A stretch of DNA of 64,000 nucleotides from SOIA01 sp964348015 (GCA_964348015.1 CAYGBC010000054.1:1-64000); one strand, 5' to 3'; positions 53,064-62,469 are shown, counted from the first letter of the stretch. The notes: generated by a model not told the origin, from the sequence alone. Numbers and translations are program-made.

Positions 53064-53669
53064 CTATTCTTTTATCTCTGTCCTTCCCTCTAACGCCTTC
53101 TTGATCGTGACCTGGTCCGCATAATCGATATCGGATCCGACAGGAAGGCCCATAGCGAGTCTTGTCATTTTCACCTTGAAATCTTTGAGGACTCTCGCCA
53201 CATAATGGGCGGTGGACTCCCCTTCCACAGTGGTGTTCGTGGCGATCACTATCTCCTTGAAACCGCCTTCTTTTATTCTTTTCACAAGTTTTTCTGTCTT
53301 GAGCTCATCCGGGCCGACGCCCTTTAACGGAGAAAGAGCCCCTAAAAGAACATGATATCTCCCGTTGAAAATCCCGGTTTTTTCTATAGAAGAAATATTG
53401 AACGGCTCTTCAACGATACACAGAATTTCATCACTCCTCCCCTTATCAGAGCAGTACTCACATGGGTCGACGTGTGTCATGCTGTTGCATATCGAACAGT
53501 AAAACGTGTTTTGCTTGGCTTCTTTTATTGCCGCGGCAAGATTCTCCACTTCCTCCTGGGGAAGAGTTGTCAGATAGAATGCGATCCTCTGGGCAGTTTT
53601 GGCTCCGATTCCCGGGATACTTTTCAGCTCTTCGATGAGACGATTCAGAGGATGTGTATGATCAAGCAT
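53064..53669 (-). CDS. recR: recombination mediator protein RecR
   Basis: A 201-residue RecR: helix-hairpin-helix (LKSIPGIGAKTAQRIAFYL), zinc finger (CSICNSMTHVDPCEYC), Toprim domain (LCIVEEPFNISSIEKTGIF) and the final GSDIDYADQVTIKKALEGR. It loads RecA at gaps with RecF and RecO. Its ATG overlaps the ybaB stop (TAATG), the usual dnaX-ybaB-recR order. Confidence 0.97.
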   Translation of the reverse strand: MLDHTHPLNRLIEELKSIPGIGAKTAQRIAFYLTTLPQEEVENLAAAIKEAKQNTFYCSICNSMTHVDPCEYCSDKGRSDEILCIVEEPFNISSIEKTGIFNGRYHVLLGALSPLKGVGPDELKTEKLVKRIKEGGFKEIVIATNTTVEGESTAHYVARVLKDFKVKMTRLAMGLPVGSDIDYADQVTIKKALEGRTEIKE

Positions 53670-53980
53670 TAGAAAAGACCCGGTATTTTCCCACCTAATC
53701 CAAGGCTCCCCATCTTCTGGGAAAGCTCTTCGTCCACTTTGGTTCCCGCATCATTGAATGCAGCCATTATCAGGTCCTGGAGCATGTCGACATCATCTTT
53801 GTTCACCACTTCAGGGTCGATACGAATGGAAATCAGGTTCTTCTGACCGTCAATGGTCACGGTCACCATCCCTCCCCCGCTCGATCCCTCCACTCTCATC
53901 TCGACTAATTCTTTCTGGAGCTTCTCCTGCATCTCTTTGGCGGCTTTGAGCATTTTTTGCAAGTTTCCCACACCTTTCAT
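53669..53980 (-). CDS. ybaB: YbaB/EbfC nucleoid-associated protein
   Basis: A 103-residue dimeric DNA-binding protein: NLQKMLKAAKEMQEKLQKEL, VEGSSGGGMVTVTIDGQKNL and DLIMAAFNDAG are the family signatures. It binds DNA as a tweezer. AAGGAG precedes the start. It sits between dnaX and recR. Confidence 0.95.
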   Translation of the reverse strand: MKGVGNLQKMLKAAKEMQEKLQKELVEMRVEGSSGGGMVTVTIDGQKNLISIRIDPEVVNKDDVDMLQDLIMAAFNDAGTKVDEELSQKMGSLGLGGKIPGLF

Positions 53981-54015
53981 TTTTTAATCTCCTTATAAAT
54001 CCAAAAGACTGTATC

Positions 54016-55413
54016 TCATTCCTTCTTTTTGGCTCTCTCGACAGGTTTGACTGATATCACCCGGGCCTTAAACGTATCCATGAATGATTTCACAGAAGGA
54101 TCCTTCATAGCCATGTCAATCTCTCTGCCTCTTTTTCCGTTCTCCTTCTTTATCTTTGGAGAGAGCGACTCTTTCATTTCTGGCTCAGGAGGCTTGGACT
54201 TCTCCTTTCGGGGCGTCCGGCTCGATTCTCGAACATCGGTTTTGGGGAAAGGTTTGGCCGAGGGAGTGGTTATCCCCTTCTTGAGGTCCTCCAAATCCTT
54301 GATGATATCCTTCACGTCGGCAATTTTTTTGAAATGACACAGCTTAACCAGGAAAACCTCCAGGTATATTCTCGGATGAGAGGAAAATTTCAATTCCTGT
54401 TCTCCGCCCTGGAGAACGACGAGATGCCGGAGCAATTCCTCCCGAGACGCTTTTTCCGCCTCTTTTCTCAAATCCTCTATCTCTTCCTCGTTGAGGGGCA
54501 GCAGGTCTTGAGGACTCTTGACCGATTTGACCAGAAGCAGATTTCTGAAATGCTGAATCAGCTCTTTATAGAAGAACCGGATGTCATAACCGTATTCAAT
54601 CACTTTTTCCACGAGTGCAAAAATTTCCTCCGGTTTTTCCTCGAGAATGGCATTGGAAAAAGAAAACAGGATTTCCCGGCTTATGGTTCCAAGGACTTCC
54701 TTCAGATCTTCGTCTCTGATGATATTTCCTGAAAAAGCCACCGCTTTGTCCAGAAGGCTCTGCGCATCTCTCAGGCTGCCGTCCGCGGCCTCGGCGATGA
54801 GATTCAAGCCATAAGAGGAGACCTCAATCTTTTCTTTTTGAGTGATATCGATCAGGTGCTTGATGATCTCTTTCTGGGAGATCTTCTTGAACTCAAAGTG
54901 CTGGCAGCGAGAGACTATTGTGGCGGGAACCTTGTGGAATTCAGTCGTGGCAAAGATGAAAACGGTATGGGGCGGCGGCTCTTCAAGAGTCTTCAGCAGG
55001 GCATTAAACGCTTCGCGCGTGAGCATGTGGACTTCATCGATGATGATGACCTTGTAGCGGCTGTGAATCGGCTTGTACTTGACTCCTTCCCGGAGAGACC
55101 TCACCTCATCGATCCCTCTGTTGGAGGCTCCATCGATCTCGAGCACATCCACAGAGCGGTCCTCATTGATCCCCAGACAGAATTCACACTTATTGCATGG
55201 GATCGGGGTTGGTCCTTGCTGACAGTTCAGAGCTTTGGCTAAGATGCGAGCTGCGGTTGTTTTTCCCACACCCCTCATCCCGGAAAAAATATAGGCTTGA
55301 GCGACTCTGTTGTTTTTGATAGCATTCTGAAGAGTTCGAACGATGGGCTTTTGGCCGATCATCTCCTCGAATGTCTGAGGCCTGTACTTTCGGGCATAAA
55401 TCAGATAGCTCAT
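54016..55413 (-). CDS. dnaX: DNA polymerase III gamma/tau subunit
   Basis: A 465-residue clamp-loader ATPase: YARKYRPQTFEEMIGQKPIV, Walker A GMRGVGKTTAARIL, a zinc module (CQQGPTPIPCNKCEFC), IIIDEVHMLT, the sensor I region TTEFHKVPATIVSRCQHFEF and an arginine-rich gamma region. The C-terminal part is short and Lys/Glu rich, so there is no long tau-type end; no obvious slippery site was seen. It starts the dnaX-ybaB-recR cluster. Confidence 0.95.
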   Translation of the reverse strand: MSYLIYARKYRPQTFEEMIGQKPIVRTLQNAIKNNRVAQAYIFSGMRGVGKTTAARILAKALNCQQGPTPIPCNKCEFCLGINEDRSVDVLEIDGASNRGIDEVRSLREGVKYKPIHSRYKVIIIDEVHMLTREAFNALLKTLEEPPPHTVFIFATTEFHKVPATIVSRCQHFEFKKISQKEIIKHLIDITQKEKIEVSSYGLNLIAEAADGSLRDAQSLLDKAVAFSGNIIRDEDLKEVLGTISREILFSFSNAILEEKPEEIFALVEKVIEYGYDIRFFYKELIQHFRNLLLVKSVKSPQDLLPLNEEEIEDLRKEAEKASREELLRHLVVLQGGEQELKFSSHPRIYLEVFLVKLCHFKKIADVKDIIKDLEDLKKGITTPSAKPFPKTDVRESSRTPRKEKSKPPEPEMKESLSPKIKKENGKRGREIDMAMKDPSVKSFMDTFKARVISVKPVERAKKKE

Positions 55414-55501
55414 TTTGATAGGTGTTTGAATTCAGGTCAGGAAATTGAATTCCTTTTTTAAAGGTTATAGTATCATAATTTCCCTTCAATTCAAAAAATT
55501 A

Positions 55502-55686
55502 TTTTGGGGGTCAGGCTTTGACAACTTCGATTGTTTAATCCTATGAATAAATGTGGCATCACTATCAAACAGAATTCAGCTCGGTTAACGATTTCATCAA
55601 GTGCGGCTGAAAAATCAAATTAAATTCGATGAAGAAGATGAAATGCCGAAGATGAATCATCAAAGTTATCAAAGCCTGACCCCAAA
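55502..55686. repeat. inverted-repeat element overlapping a transporter start
   Basis: The left arm TTTTGGGGGTCAGGCTTTGA (55502) and the right arm TCAAAGCCTGACCCCAAA (55669-55686) pair over about 25 bases with few mismatches. The inner 130 bases contain the only ATG codons available to the DMT transporter gene. It is a different family from the 36.9 and 44.3 kb elements, though also with a GGGGTC end. Confidence 0.7.
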
Positions 55687-56545
55687 GAAGGGTCTTGCGG
55701 AGATCCACACGGCGGTCCTGCTCTTCGGATTAGCCGGACTGTTCGGAAAATGGGTCGTTCTCTCGCCGCTCATCATCGTCCTGGGACGTGTGTTTTTCGC
55801 CAGCATCACGCTGGCTCTCATCCTGGTACTTTCCAGACAAAGCCTGAAAATCCCCCCGGGAAAAAACTCTGCTACACTTGTCTTCCTCGGCTTTATCCTC
55901 TCGGTCCACTGGGTGGCCTTCTTCCAATCCATCCAGGTGTCCACTGTCGCGGTCGGCCTTCTGTCTTTCTCGTCTTATCCGGTGTTCACAACTTTCCTCG
56001 AACCCTTCCTCTTCAAGGAAAGAATCATCAAACTCAACATCGTTTTTTCGCTCTTCTGTCTTTTGGGAGTGTTCCTGATCATCCCGCGTTTCGAACTCGA
56101 CGATTCAACCTTTGTGGGTGTCCTCTGGGGGCTGCTGGCGAGTTTGACCTTTGCGGTGCTCACCGTCCTGAACAGAAAGCTGACACTTCAGTTTCCGAGC
56201 ATGCTCCTCGCCTTTTATCAGGATCTTTTTGCAACCCTTTTCCTCCTCCCTTTCTTTTTTGTGCTGCGCCCCTCTCTGGATGCCAAAAACATTCTTCTGC
56301 TGTGTATCCTCGGCGTGTTCTGCACGGCAGGTTCCCATACTCTCTTCATCAAAGGGATGAAACGCGTAAGCGCCCAGACTGCCAGCTTCATCCACTTCCT
56401 TGAGCCCGTCTACGGAATTATGTTCGCCTTTCTCTTCCTTCACGAAATCCCTTCTCTGCGGACAATACTTGGGGGAGTCATCATTTTAACAGGCCAAATC
56501 TTTATCATCCTGAGAATACTCAAGGAAAGGAGAATGGATGCGTAA
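55643..56545 (+). CDS. EamA/DMT-family transporter
   Basis: About 300 residues and ten helices in two EamA repeats (LLFGLAGLFGKWVVLSPLII, VGLLSFSSYPVFTTFLEPF; LLASLTFAVLTVLNRKLTL, ASFIHFLEPVYGIMFAFLFL). The family exports amino acids or nucleotide-like metabolites. The homologous part begins near LAEIHTAVLLFG, right after the inverted repeat, so the first 15-20 residues are element-derived. The start is chosen as the ATG at 55643; GTG 55601 and ATG 55652 are alternatives. It overlaps the thioesterase start by 8 bases. Confidence 0.8.
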   Translation: MPKMNHQSYQSLTPKKGLAEIHTAVLLFGLAGLFGKWVVLSPLIIVLGRVFFASITLALILVLSRQSLKIPPGKNSATLVFLGFILSVHWVAFFQSIQVSTVAVGLLSFSSYPVFTTFLEPFLFKERIIKLNIVFSLFCLLGVFLIIPRFELDDSTFVGVLWGLLASLTFAVLTVLNRKLTLQFPSMLLAFYQDLFATLFLLPFFFVLRPSLDAKNILLLCILGVFCTAGSHTLFIKGMKRVSAQTASFIHFLEPVYGIMFAFLFLHEIPSLRTILGGVIILTGQIFIILRILKERRMDA

Positions 56546-56954
56546 AAAATTCGATACCGAGATGTCTGTCAGGCCGCATGAAGTCGATCTCAACGGGCAT
56601 GTCCACCAATCCGTCTATTTCGATTATGTGCTGTTCGCACGGTGGGACCAGATGGGAAGATGCTACAAAATGCCGATGGAAGAATTTTTCAAGAGGGGTT
56701 ATTCCTGGACAACCCAATCCGCTCGCATCGAATTCCAAAAACCCCTGTACCTCGGGGATACAATCATTGTGAGGACCTGGATTGAGGAAATCAAGCAGAA
56801 AAGCGTGAGAGTCCGCTTCCAGATCCTGAAAAAAAAGACGGAAAAGATCACGACTGAGGGAGAGCTTGTCTATGTATTGATAAGCGCAAAAACAGGAAGA
56901 CCCGAAATTATCCCCGAAGATATTCTTGAGAAATATTCAGTGCAGCAGGACTGA
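56538..56954 (+). CDS. acyl-CoA thioesterase (4HBT, YbgC-like)
   Basis: A 138-residue hotdog-fold thioesterase: VRPHEVDLNGHVHQSVYFDY has the Asp-x-x-x-His-type active site, followed by ARIEFQKPLYLGDTIIVRTW. It probably releases acyl groups from CoA or ACP. The start has AAAGGAG upstream and lies inside the end of the transporter gene, so the two are coupled. Confidence 0.85.
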   Translation: MRKKFDTEMSVRPHEVDLNGHVHQSVYFDYVLFARWDQMGRCYKMPMEEFFKRGYSWTTQSARIEFQKPLYLGDTIIVRTWIEEIKQKSVRVRFQILKKKTEKITTEGELVYVLISAKTGRPEIIPEDILEKYSVQQD

Positions 56955-56960
56955 AACGCC

Positions 56961-58175
56961 CTATTTCTTTTTCTTTTTCTTAACCGTTTTCTTCTTTGAT
57001 TCCTTCTTCTCTGTTTCCTTCTTCCCTGTTTTCTTCTTTGTTGATTTTTCCTTTTCGTGTCTCTTCTTTATCTCCGTCTTTTCCTTCGCATGACTCTTCT
57101 TTATCTTTGAGGATCTCTCTTGGTATTCTCTTTCCACCTTAGCTTTCTCGGCTTCAGTTTTGGCCGCTTTTTTTTGCGCTTCTTTTCTCCTTTCGAGTTC
57201 ATTGATTTCTTTCTTTTGGCTTCGTTCCAGCATCTCTGTTTCGCGTTGGTGAACTTCTTGCATAGACTCTTCTCTTCCCGCAGCGGCACCTTTAGAGGTT
57301 TTTTTGATGGTCGTCTTGGATTTGGAAATTTCGTCTTTGACCTTTATTTTTTCTACGGCTTTTTTTGGTTTTGCGCGCTCGTTCCTCTTAATTTTAGGTC
57401 TGTACACTTCGACAGATTCGGAATCCATCCCTCTTTTATCAGCTTTATGGGAGTCTTTGATCTTGATCTTTGTGATAGTCTTTTTTGTGATTTTCTGGGC
57501 ACGACCATGTCCGAATCCCTCATTGTAGACTCTGTTATTCCGGTGATAGATATTCGTCTGATGGACAGTGTAGTTGATAATCGTCAAGTTCCGCTCAAAC
57601 GGAAACACGTACCTGTATACAGATGAATTCATGAAATAAGGTCCGTTCACAAATATCCAGTATCTCGCGGGGATGGAAACATTCACATGCCTGATTCCGA
57701 CTCCCGGGACAAAACGGACTCCTGGAGGAAGAGGAGCCCAGCCAATGTAGAGGTCGCTGTGACGCCAGGTGACCCAGCAGGGACCCCATGTGGTTCCGGG
57801 AACCCAGTACCAGCCCATATCTCCTTCCCAGCCCCAGCGTCCGTAATGAAAAGGGGCCCAGCCCCAGGCCCACCGAGATCTCCAGGTCCAGCCATAGTCT
57901 GTCCAAATCCACCGACCTCTGGTGTACGGGCGCCAGGCGCGCGGCATGTTCGCGGGAACCCACACATACCTGTGGACAGGATGATAGACCCATACTCCGT
58001 AGGGAGAAAGAGAGTCATAGAAATAGGACACATCCAGTCCAGGAGTAGGTTCCTGCACTTCCTCCACAGGATATTCCTCCACTGGGGGCGGATATTCAGT
58101 AGGGGAAGGCATGTAAATACTGCAACTTGCCAGTAAAAAAGAACCGAGCAATACGATAAAAATGTGCTTTTTCAT
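56961..58175 (-). CDS. DUF6600-like lipoprotein with long lysine-rich tail
   Basis: About 404 residues. The signal peptide ends in a lipobox (LLASC, Cys18). Residues about 48-190 are rich in Trp, Tyr and Gly (YGVWVYHPVHRYVWVPANM, WRSRWAWGWAPFHYGRWGWE), typical of DUF6600/YXWGXW proteins. From about 230 on it is a charged coiled-coil and Lys/Glu tract ending in poly-Lys. The role is unknown; the basic tail might bind an acidic envelope polymer. The ATG at 58175 has GAGG upstream. It converges with the thioesterase, 6 bases away. Confidence 0.8.
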   Translation of the reverse strand: MKKHIFIVLLGSFLLASCSIYMPSPTEYPPPVEEYPVEEVQEPTPGLDVSYFYDSLSPYGVWVYHPVHRYVWVPANMPRAWRPYTRGRWIWTDYGWTWRSRWAWGWAPFHYGRWGWEGDMGWYWVPGTTWGPCWVTWRHSDLYIGWAPLPPGVRFVPGVGIRHVNVSIPARYWIFVNGPYFMNSSVYRYVFPFERNLTIINYTVHQTNIYHRNNRVYNEGFGHGRAQKITKKTITKIKIKDSHKADKRGMDSESVEVYRPKIKRNERAKPKKAVEKIKVKDEISKSKTTIKKTSKGAAAGREESMQEVHQRETEMLERSQKKEINELERRKEAQKKAAKTEAEKAKVEREYQERSSKIKKSHAKEKTEIKKRHEKEKSTKKKTGKKETEKKESKKKTVKKKKKK

Positions 58176-58230
58176 GATTAACCCTCGCTTACTTGAGATA
58201 CAACAATGATACAAAAACGAGATTTTTTTT

Positions 58231-58695
58231 TCAACCCCCTGGAACCGTCTTTTTCCCTGTCATGCTCTCGACCTGGATCTTGATGACCGCCACCTGACCC
58301 AAGGACGGCTCCGGAAATTCGTAGGATTTATCCGAATAATGCTCGAGCAGAACCTGCAGCGCTTTCTTTTTTTCCTCAATATCCTCGATAAAAGAGGCCC
58401 TCCCGAAACCGATGATGCTCGTGTACTGGATTCCCCAGTCGCATCCTTTTTCTCCTTCTATCAGCTTTGTGTCGATGTCCATCTCAAAGCAGACCTTATT
58501 GTTCTTTCTCAGTATTTCGATCTTTTTCCCCTCCTGTGCCGAATGAAAGTAGAGAGTATCGTCCTTGAATCCGAAACACACGGGAACCACATACGGGGAA
58601 TCCCCGTCAGAGAGACCCACACGGCAGACAAGCGCTTTTTGAATGATTCTCTCTATCTCGGTCCTATCTGTAATTTCTCTTTCTTTCCTTCTCAT
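58231..58695 (-). CDS. pyridoxamine 5'-phosphate oxidase-like FMN-binding protein
   Basis: A 154-residue split-barrel flavin protein: RIIQKALVCRVGLSDGDSPY, VVPVCFGFKDDTLYFHSAQ, KVCFEMDIDTKLI and IIGFGRASFIED are the strands that bind FMN in this family. The substrate is unknown; many reduce or bind haem or F420-type cofactors. The ATG at 58695 is the last before the conserved part; the longer frame extends into the tandem repeat. Confidence 0.85.
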   Translation of the reverse strand: MRRKEREITDRTEIERIIQKALVCRVGLSDGDSPYVVPVCFGFKDDTLYFHSAQEGKKIEILRKNNKVCFEMDIDTKLIEGEKGCDWGIQYTSIIGFGRASFIEDIEEKKKALQVLLEHYSDKSYEFPEPSLGQVAVIKIQVESMTGKKTVPGG

Positions 58696-58746
58696 TTTTC
58701 GGGTTTTGGTTTTTACAGAGGAAGGATTGTAAACAGTTCTCTTCTT

Positions 58747-58847
58747 ATGAGATTGCCACGTAAACTCGCAATGACTCAGACATGAGATTGCCACGCTTCG
58801 CGCGCAATGACACAGACATAAGATGGCCGCGCTTTGCGCGCAATGAC
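58747..58847. repeat. tandem array of a 35-36-bp dispersed repeat
   Basis: Three units of the pattern GAGATTGCCACG...CGCAATGAC start at 58747, 58782 and 58818, each with a GC-rich middle that can fold (CTTCGCGCG). A fourth copy stands alone at 62470-62499. The array begins two bases after the stop of the aminotransferase gene. It resembles REP-like repeats known from many genomes. Confidence 0.8.
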
Positions 58848-58849
58848 AT

Positions 58850-60055
58850 TTATTTGAATCTCTTGAAGACCTGCTGGATGCGCCTGAAGGCCCAGTTGAG
58901 CTCTTTCTGTTTGATGATCAGGGGAGGCGCGAACCGAATGACGTGCTCATGTGTCTCTTTACAGAGGAGACCTTCTTCCATTAGAGCCTCGCAAAAACGC
59001 CTGGCCCCACCGGCCTCCGGCTCCAATTCGATCCCGAGGAGCAATCCTTTTCCCCTGACTTCCTTGATGTGGCGGCTCCGAAGAGACTCCAATTTCTCCA
59101 GAAAATACTCTCCCTGTTCAGCAGAATTCTCGACCATTTCTTCTTCCACGAGGACGCTCAACGCTTCCCGGGCCGCTGCACAGGCCAAGGGATTAGCTCC
59201 GAAAGTCGATCCATGTTCACCGGGCTTGAAAAGGCCCAAGATGGTTCGAGGTGACAGGACTGCGGATATGGCATAACAGCCTCCCCCAAGAGATTTCCCG
59301 ATGATGAGTATATCCGGTCTCACGCCTTCATGGCTGCAGGCAAAGAGTTTGCCGGTCCGGCCAAGCCCGGTCTGGATCTCATCCGCGATGAACAGGATGT
59401 TGTGTTTTTCGCATATCTCTTTGGTCTTCTTCAGATAACCTTCGGGAGGGATGTTAATCCCGGCTTCTGCCTGGATGGGCTCGACCAAGAAAGCCGCCGT
59501 ATTCGGATTGATGGCCGCCTCCAGAGCGTCAGGATCTCCGTAGGGAACGATCACGAATCCGGGAGTGAACGGGCCGAAGTCCTTCCTGTATAGAGGTTCC
59601 GTGGACAGGCTGACAAGAGTGATTGTCCGTCCGTGAAAATTGTCGGAACAGGCGATGATCTCGGCTCTGTCCTGAGGGATTCCTTTTTTCTGATAAGCCC
59701 ATTTGCGTGCTGTCTTGATAGCGGTTTCCACGGCCTCGGCACCGGAATTCATCGGAAGGGCCATCTCGTATCCGGCCAACTCACACAGCTCTTTGGCCAG
59801 CAGGGGCCACTGGTCATTGCGAAAAGCCCGAGAGGTCAGGGTCAATTGTCTTGCCTGCGCTTCTAAGGCCTTAACGATCCGCGGGTGGCAGTGTCCATGG
59901 TTGACCGCCGAATAAGCGCTCAAGAAGTCAAGGTATTTCTCCCCCTCCACATCCCACACCCATATGCCCTTGCCTCTGGTGATGACGACATCCAGTGGTT
60001 GGTAATTGTGGGCTCCGTAGAGATCTTCCAAGACGACGAAATCTTTGGTGTCCAT
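58850..60055 (-). CDS. rocD: ornithine aminotransferase
   Basis: A 401-residue class III PLP aminotransferase. Seen: LEDLYGAHNYQPLDVVITRG, YSAVNHGHCHPRIV, MNSGAEAVETAIKTARKW, IADEIQTGLGRTGKLFACSH and the PLP Lys in IIGKSLGGGCY; GEHGSTFGANPLACAAA. It moves the delta-amino group between ornithine and glutamate semialdehyde, which closes to pyrroline-5-carboxylate. The start at 60055 has AAGGAGA upstream; a longer frame runs back through the tRNA-Ser gene and is not real. It could take up the product of the HypD-type enzyme at 44.6 kb. Confidence 0.9.
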   Translation of the reverse strand: MDTKDFVVLEDLYGAHNYQPLDVVITRGKGIWVWDVEGEKYLDFLSAYSAVNHGHCHPRIVKALEAQARQLTLTSRAFRNDQWPLLAKELCELAGYEMALPMNSGAEAVETAIKTARKWAYQKKGIPQDRAEIIACSDNFHGRTITLVSLSTEPLYRKDFGPFTPGFVIVPYGDPDALEAAINPNTAAFLVEPIQAEAGINIPPEGYLKKTKEICEKHNILFIADEIQTGLGRTGKLFACSHEGVRPDILIIGKSLGGGCYAISAVLSPRTILGLFKPGEHGSTFGANPLACAAAREALSVLVEEEMVENSAEQGEYFLEKLESLRSRHIKEVRGKGLLLGIELEPEAGGARRFCEALMEEGLLCKETHEHVIRFAPPLIIKQKELNWAFRRIQQVFKRFK

Positions 60056-60105
60056 GACGTCTCCTTTTTGTCGGGGCATTTTCGCAGCCAATGGATCTAA
60101 GATAA

Positions 60106-60198
<93 letters not shown>

Positions 60199-60248
60199 AC
60201 TCATGATCCTGTGATCCGAACATGAAGAGGGAAGATGATTAAATTATC

Positions 60249-60289
60249 AAAAAAAACCTCTCAGCGCAAGATGGGAACGTCACCAGAGG
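60249..60289 (-). terminator. possible intrinsic terminator
   Basis: On the minus strand CCTCT ... AGAGG forms a short stem followed by eight T. The loop is large, so the call is weak. It would separate the hydrolase gene at 60453-62243 from the tRNA-Ser gene. Confidence 0.35.
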
Positions 60290-60427
60290 AGCTCGCTTAG
60301 ATCCATGACTCGATCAATTTCGTAATACTTACCGAATTCGAAGCTCCAAAGCCAGTTCAATCCATCCGACGCGATAAAACCAGCGATACGGCAACGAAAC
60401 AGTGCCCTGGGGAAATTTTCCAATTAC

Positions 60428-60448
60428 AATTGGGGACTGTCCCCAATT
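60428..60448. repeat. perfect palindrome
   Basis: AATTGGGGA-CTG-TCCCCAATT, four bases after the stop of the hydrolase gene. There is no T run behind it on the minus strand, so it is more like a REP-type hairpin than a terminator. The rest of 60199-60452 contains no gene. Confidence 0.6.
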
Positions 60449-60452
60449 CTTA

Positions 60453-62243
60453 TTATTTAATTTTCTTGGCTGTGAAAACTCCGTTGGGCTGAGTGATTTG
60501 AGCTTCTGTGACCTTTCCGGATTCATCCATGACGAATTCAATGCTGAATCCGGAGAGTGTCTTGAAGTTGAATGTCGTGCCTTTGTAGGGCACCAGCTCG
60601 TATTCAGGTTGGCCCGGAACGAATATGAACAGGGTTTTATCCCCTTTTATAAAAACTGTTGACTTGACTTCCCCGAGCATGTATTCTCCGACGAATTTCT
60701 CGAGGAAGCTTTTTTCCATCATGGCTTGCTCTGGCATCTTGGTGAATATAACAGGGTCGACAGCGTCCTCCAGTTGGGTGGAAAGGCTGCCGATATTGCC
60801 TTTGAGGTCAGTCAAGAAGGACGCCTTAAAGGATATGTCATACATCTCATAGTTGAACTCAAACACATCATAATGGTAGTGTTTCCCAGAGTAAGGCATG
60901 GAGTTGTACACTGCATTCAACTGGTCACCCGTCTTCATGATGGAAATCACGCCGTATCCCGGATGATGATAATCTCCCGCATACTCCTCCAAAGGATGGG
61001 AAGGGGTGGTGTTCGGCTTGCGGTCCTTATCCTTTTCCTTTCTGGCTTTTTCGGCCCGTTCTTTACCCTCCTCGACCTGCTTCTTGATCCGGCCGTTCCA
61101 ATCCACTTGATCAAGACCGAGCAAACGGTCGATCACGTTATTGGAAATAATTGACGGCAGAGGAGTTCCGCTCCTGTTGGTCAGGATGACCATCCCGATA
61201 TTGTCTCTTGGTAAGAGGACCACTTGGGCTGTGAATCCGTCGATGCCTCCCCCATGACTCAGTCTGAGATGTCCTCTGTATGCAGTGATCCCCCAGCCCA
61301 TCCCGTATATCGAGTAGAAGGACTCGCTGTACCTGTAGGATTTGGAACTGATCATCTGGGGAGAATGAATCTCTTTGAGGCTTGCCTCGGAGATGATCTG
61401 CTGGTCTCCGATCTTCCCGTTGTTCAGGTTGAGCAAAACCCAGTTCGCCATATCCATGACGCTGGAATTGATCGAGCCTGCGGGGCCGACGGTGTCGATG
61501 TTCCGGAATGGAATCTCGATAATCTTGTCATCTTTCTCCATGTAAGGAAGAGCGAAATCCCTCGCTTTTTTGGAGTCCTCGACTGAAAAGTTGCTGTTCG
61601 ACATGCCCAGAGGCATGAAAATCCGGTTCCGGACGAATCTCTCCCAACTTGTTCCCGCGATCTGACCCACCAGATATCCTGCGGTCATGAACATCAGGTT
61701 CTGGTATTGATAGACAGTCCGGAAATCCTCGCTCGGGTCCAGATACTGCAGACGATCGAAGAGTTCCTTTCGAGTGGCGGAGGAATTGTACCAGGTCGCG
61801 TCATGACGGGGCAGCCCCGAGCGATGACATACGAGGTCACGAGGAGTCATCCTCTCTGTGGCGAATGTGTCTTTGAGCTTGAACGTGGGAAGATATTCTT
61901 TCACGGGCGTGTCCCATTCGAGCTTTCCCTCATCCACCAGAATCCCCATCGTCGCGGCTGTGAACGCCTTGGTGCAGGACCCGATAGCAAATAGCGTTTG
62001 AGGAGTGACGGGCAGGTTTTTCTCGATGTCGCGGAATCCAAATCCGTTAGAATACACAAGCCTTCCGTCCTGGATCACGGAAATCGCCATCCCGGGAACA
62101 TTCCACTCTTCCATCCGCGCTGTTATGAATTTATCAATCCCTTTCAAATAAGCTTCTGGAGTCTTTTTCTTGGCGGCAAGGGGCGTGAAGAGAAAAGACA
62201 GGATGATTAAAAGACAAATAACTCTGGTGATTTTACTTCTCAT
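60453..62243 (-). CDS. exported serine hydrolase, beta-lactamase (class C) family
   Basis: A 596-residue protein: signal peptide (ICLLIILSFLFTPLAAKKK), a class C beta-lactamase/DD-peptidase fold with catalytic Ser-x-x-Lys in AIGSCTKAFTAATMG, Tyr-x-Asn in VYQYQNLMF and HGGG in RLSHGGGIDGFTA, and a C-terminal beta domain of the DUF3471 type after a charged linker (KARKEKDKDRKPN). It probably cuts D-amino-acid peptides or esters in the periplasm. The start at 62243 has GGGAGG upstream. Confidence 0.9.
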   Translation of the reverse strand: MRSKITRVICLLIILSFLFTPLAAKKKTPEAYLKGIDKFITARMEEWNVPGMAISVIQDGRLVYSNGFGFRDIEKNLPVTPQTLFAIGSCTKAFTAATMGILVDEGKLEWDTPVKEYLPTFKLKDTFATERMTPRDLVCHRSGLPRHDATWYNSSATRKELFDRLQYLDPSEDFRTVYQYQNLMFMTAGYLVGQIAGTSWERFVRNRIFMPLGMSNSNFSVEDSKKARDFALPYMEKDDKIIEIPFRNIDTVGPAGSINSSVMDMANWVLLNLNNGKIGDQQIISEASLKEIHSPQMISSKSYRYSESFYSIYGMGWGITAYRGHLRLSHGGGIDGFTAQVVLLPRDNIGMVILTNRSGTPLPSIISNNVIDRLLGLDQVDWNGRIKKQVEEGKERAEKARKEKDKDRKPNTTPSHPLEEYAGDYHHPGYGVISIMKTGDQLNAVYNSMPYSGKHYHYDVFEFNYEMYDISFKASFLTDLKGNIGSLSTQLEDAVDPVIFTKMPEQAMMEKSFLEKFVGEYMLGEVKSTVFIKGDKTLFIFVPGQPEYELVPYKGTTFNFKTLSGFSIEFVMDESGKVTEAQITQPNGVFTAKKIK

Positions 62244-62469
62244 GTGAGATCCTCCCTCAAAAAAAATACACAATATTTTAAATCTCTTTCCTTCAAACCA
62301 TTCTTCTGCTATGTGAGAATCACCTCTAAATTCACTGAGTTAGACGAGATTCTTCTGCACAAGTTCCATAATTCACTTCTCTTTCTGAAAGGTTTTCAAA
62401 TTTAACTCTTTTCAAAGGTCCCGTCAATATAAAAGTAAATTCATAAAAAAGTGTTTTTCATTTTTGCTC

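Noticed and set aside
54016..55413. Programmed frameshift in dnaX
   Set aside because: No A-AAA-AAG-type slippery run with a following hairpin was seen; the single frame accounts for the gene.
58747..58847. CRISPR array
   Set aside because: Only three imperfect units with 5-7 bases between them and no spacers; no cas genes.
60428..60448. Intrinsic terminator of the serine hydrolase gene
   Set aside because: The palindrome is perfect, but no T run follows on the minus strand.
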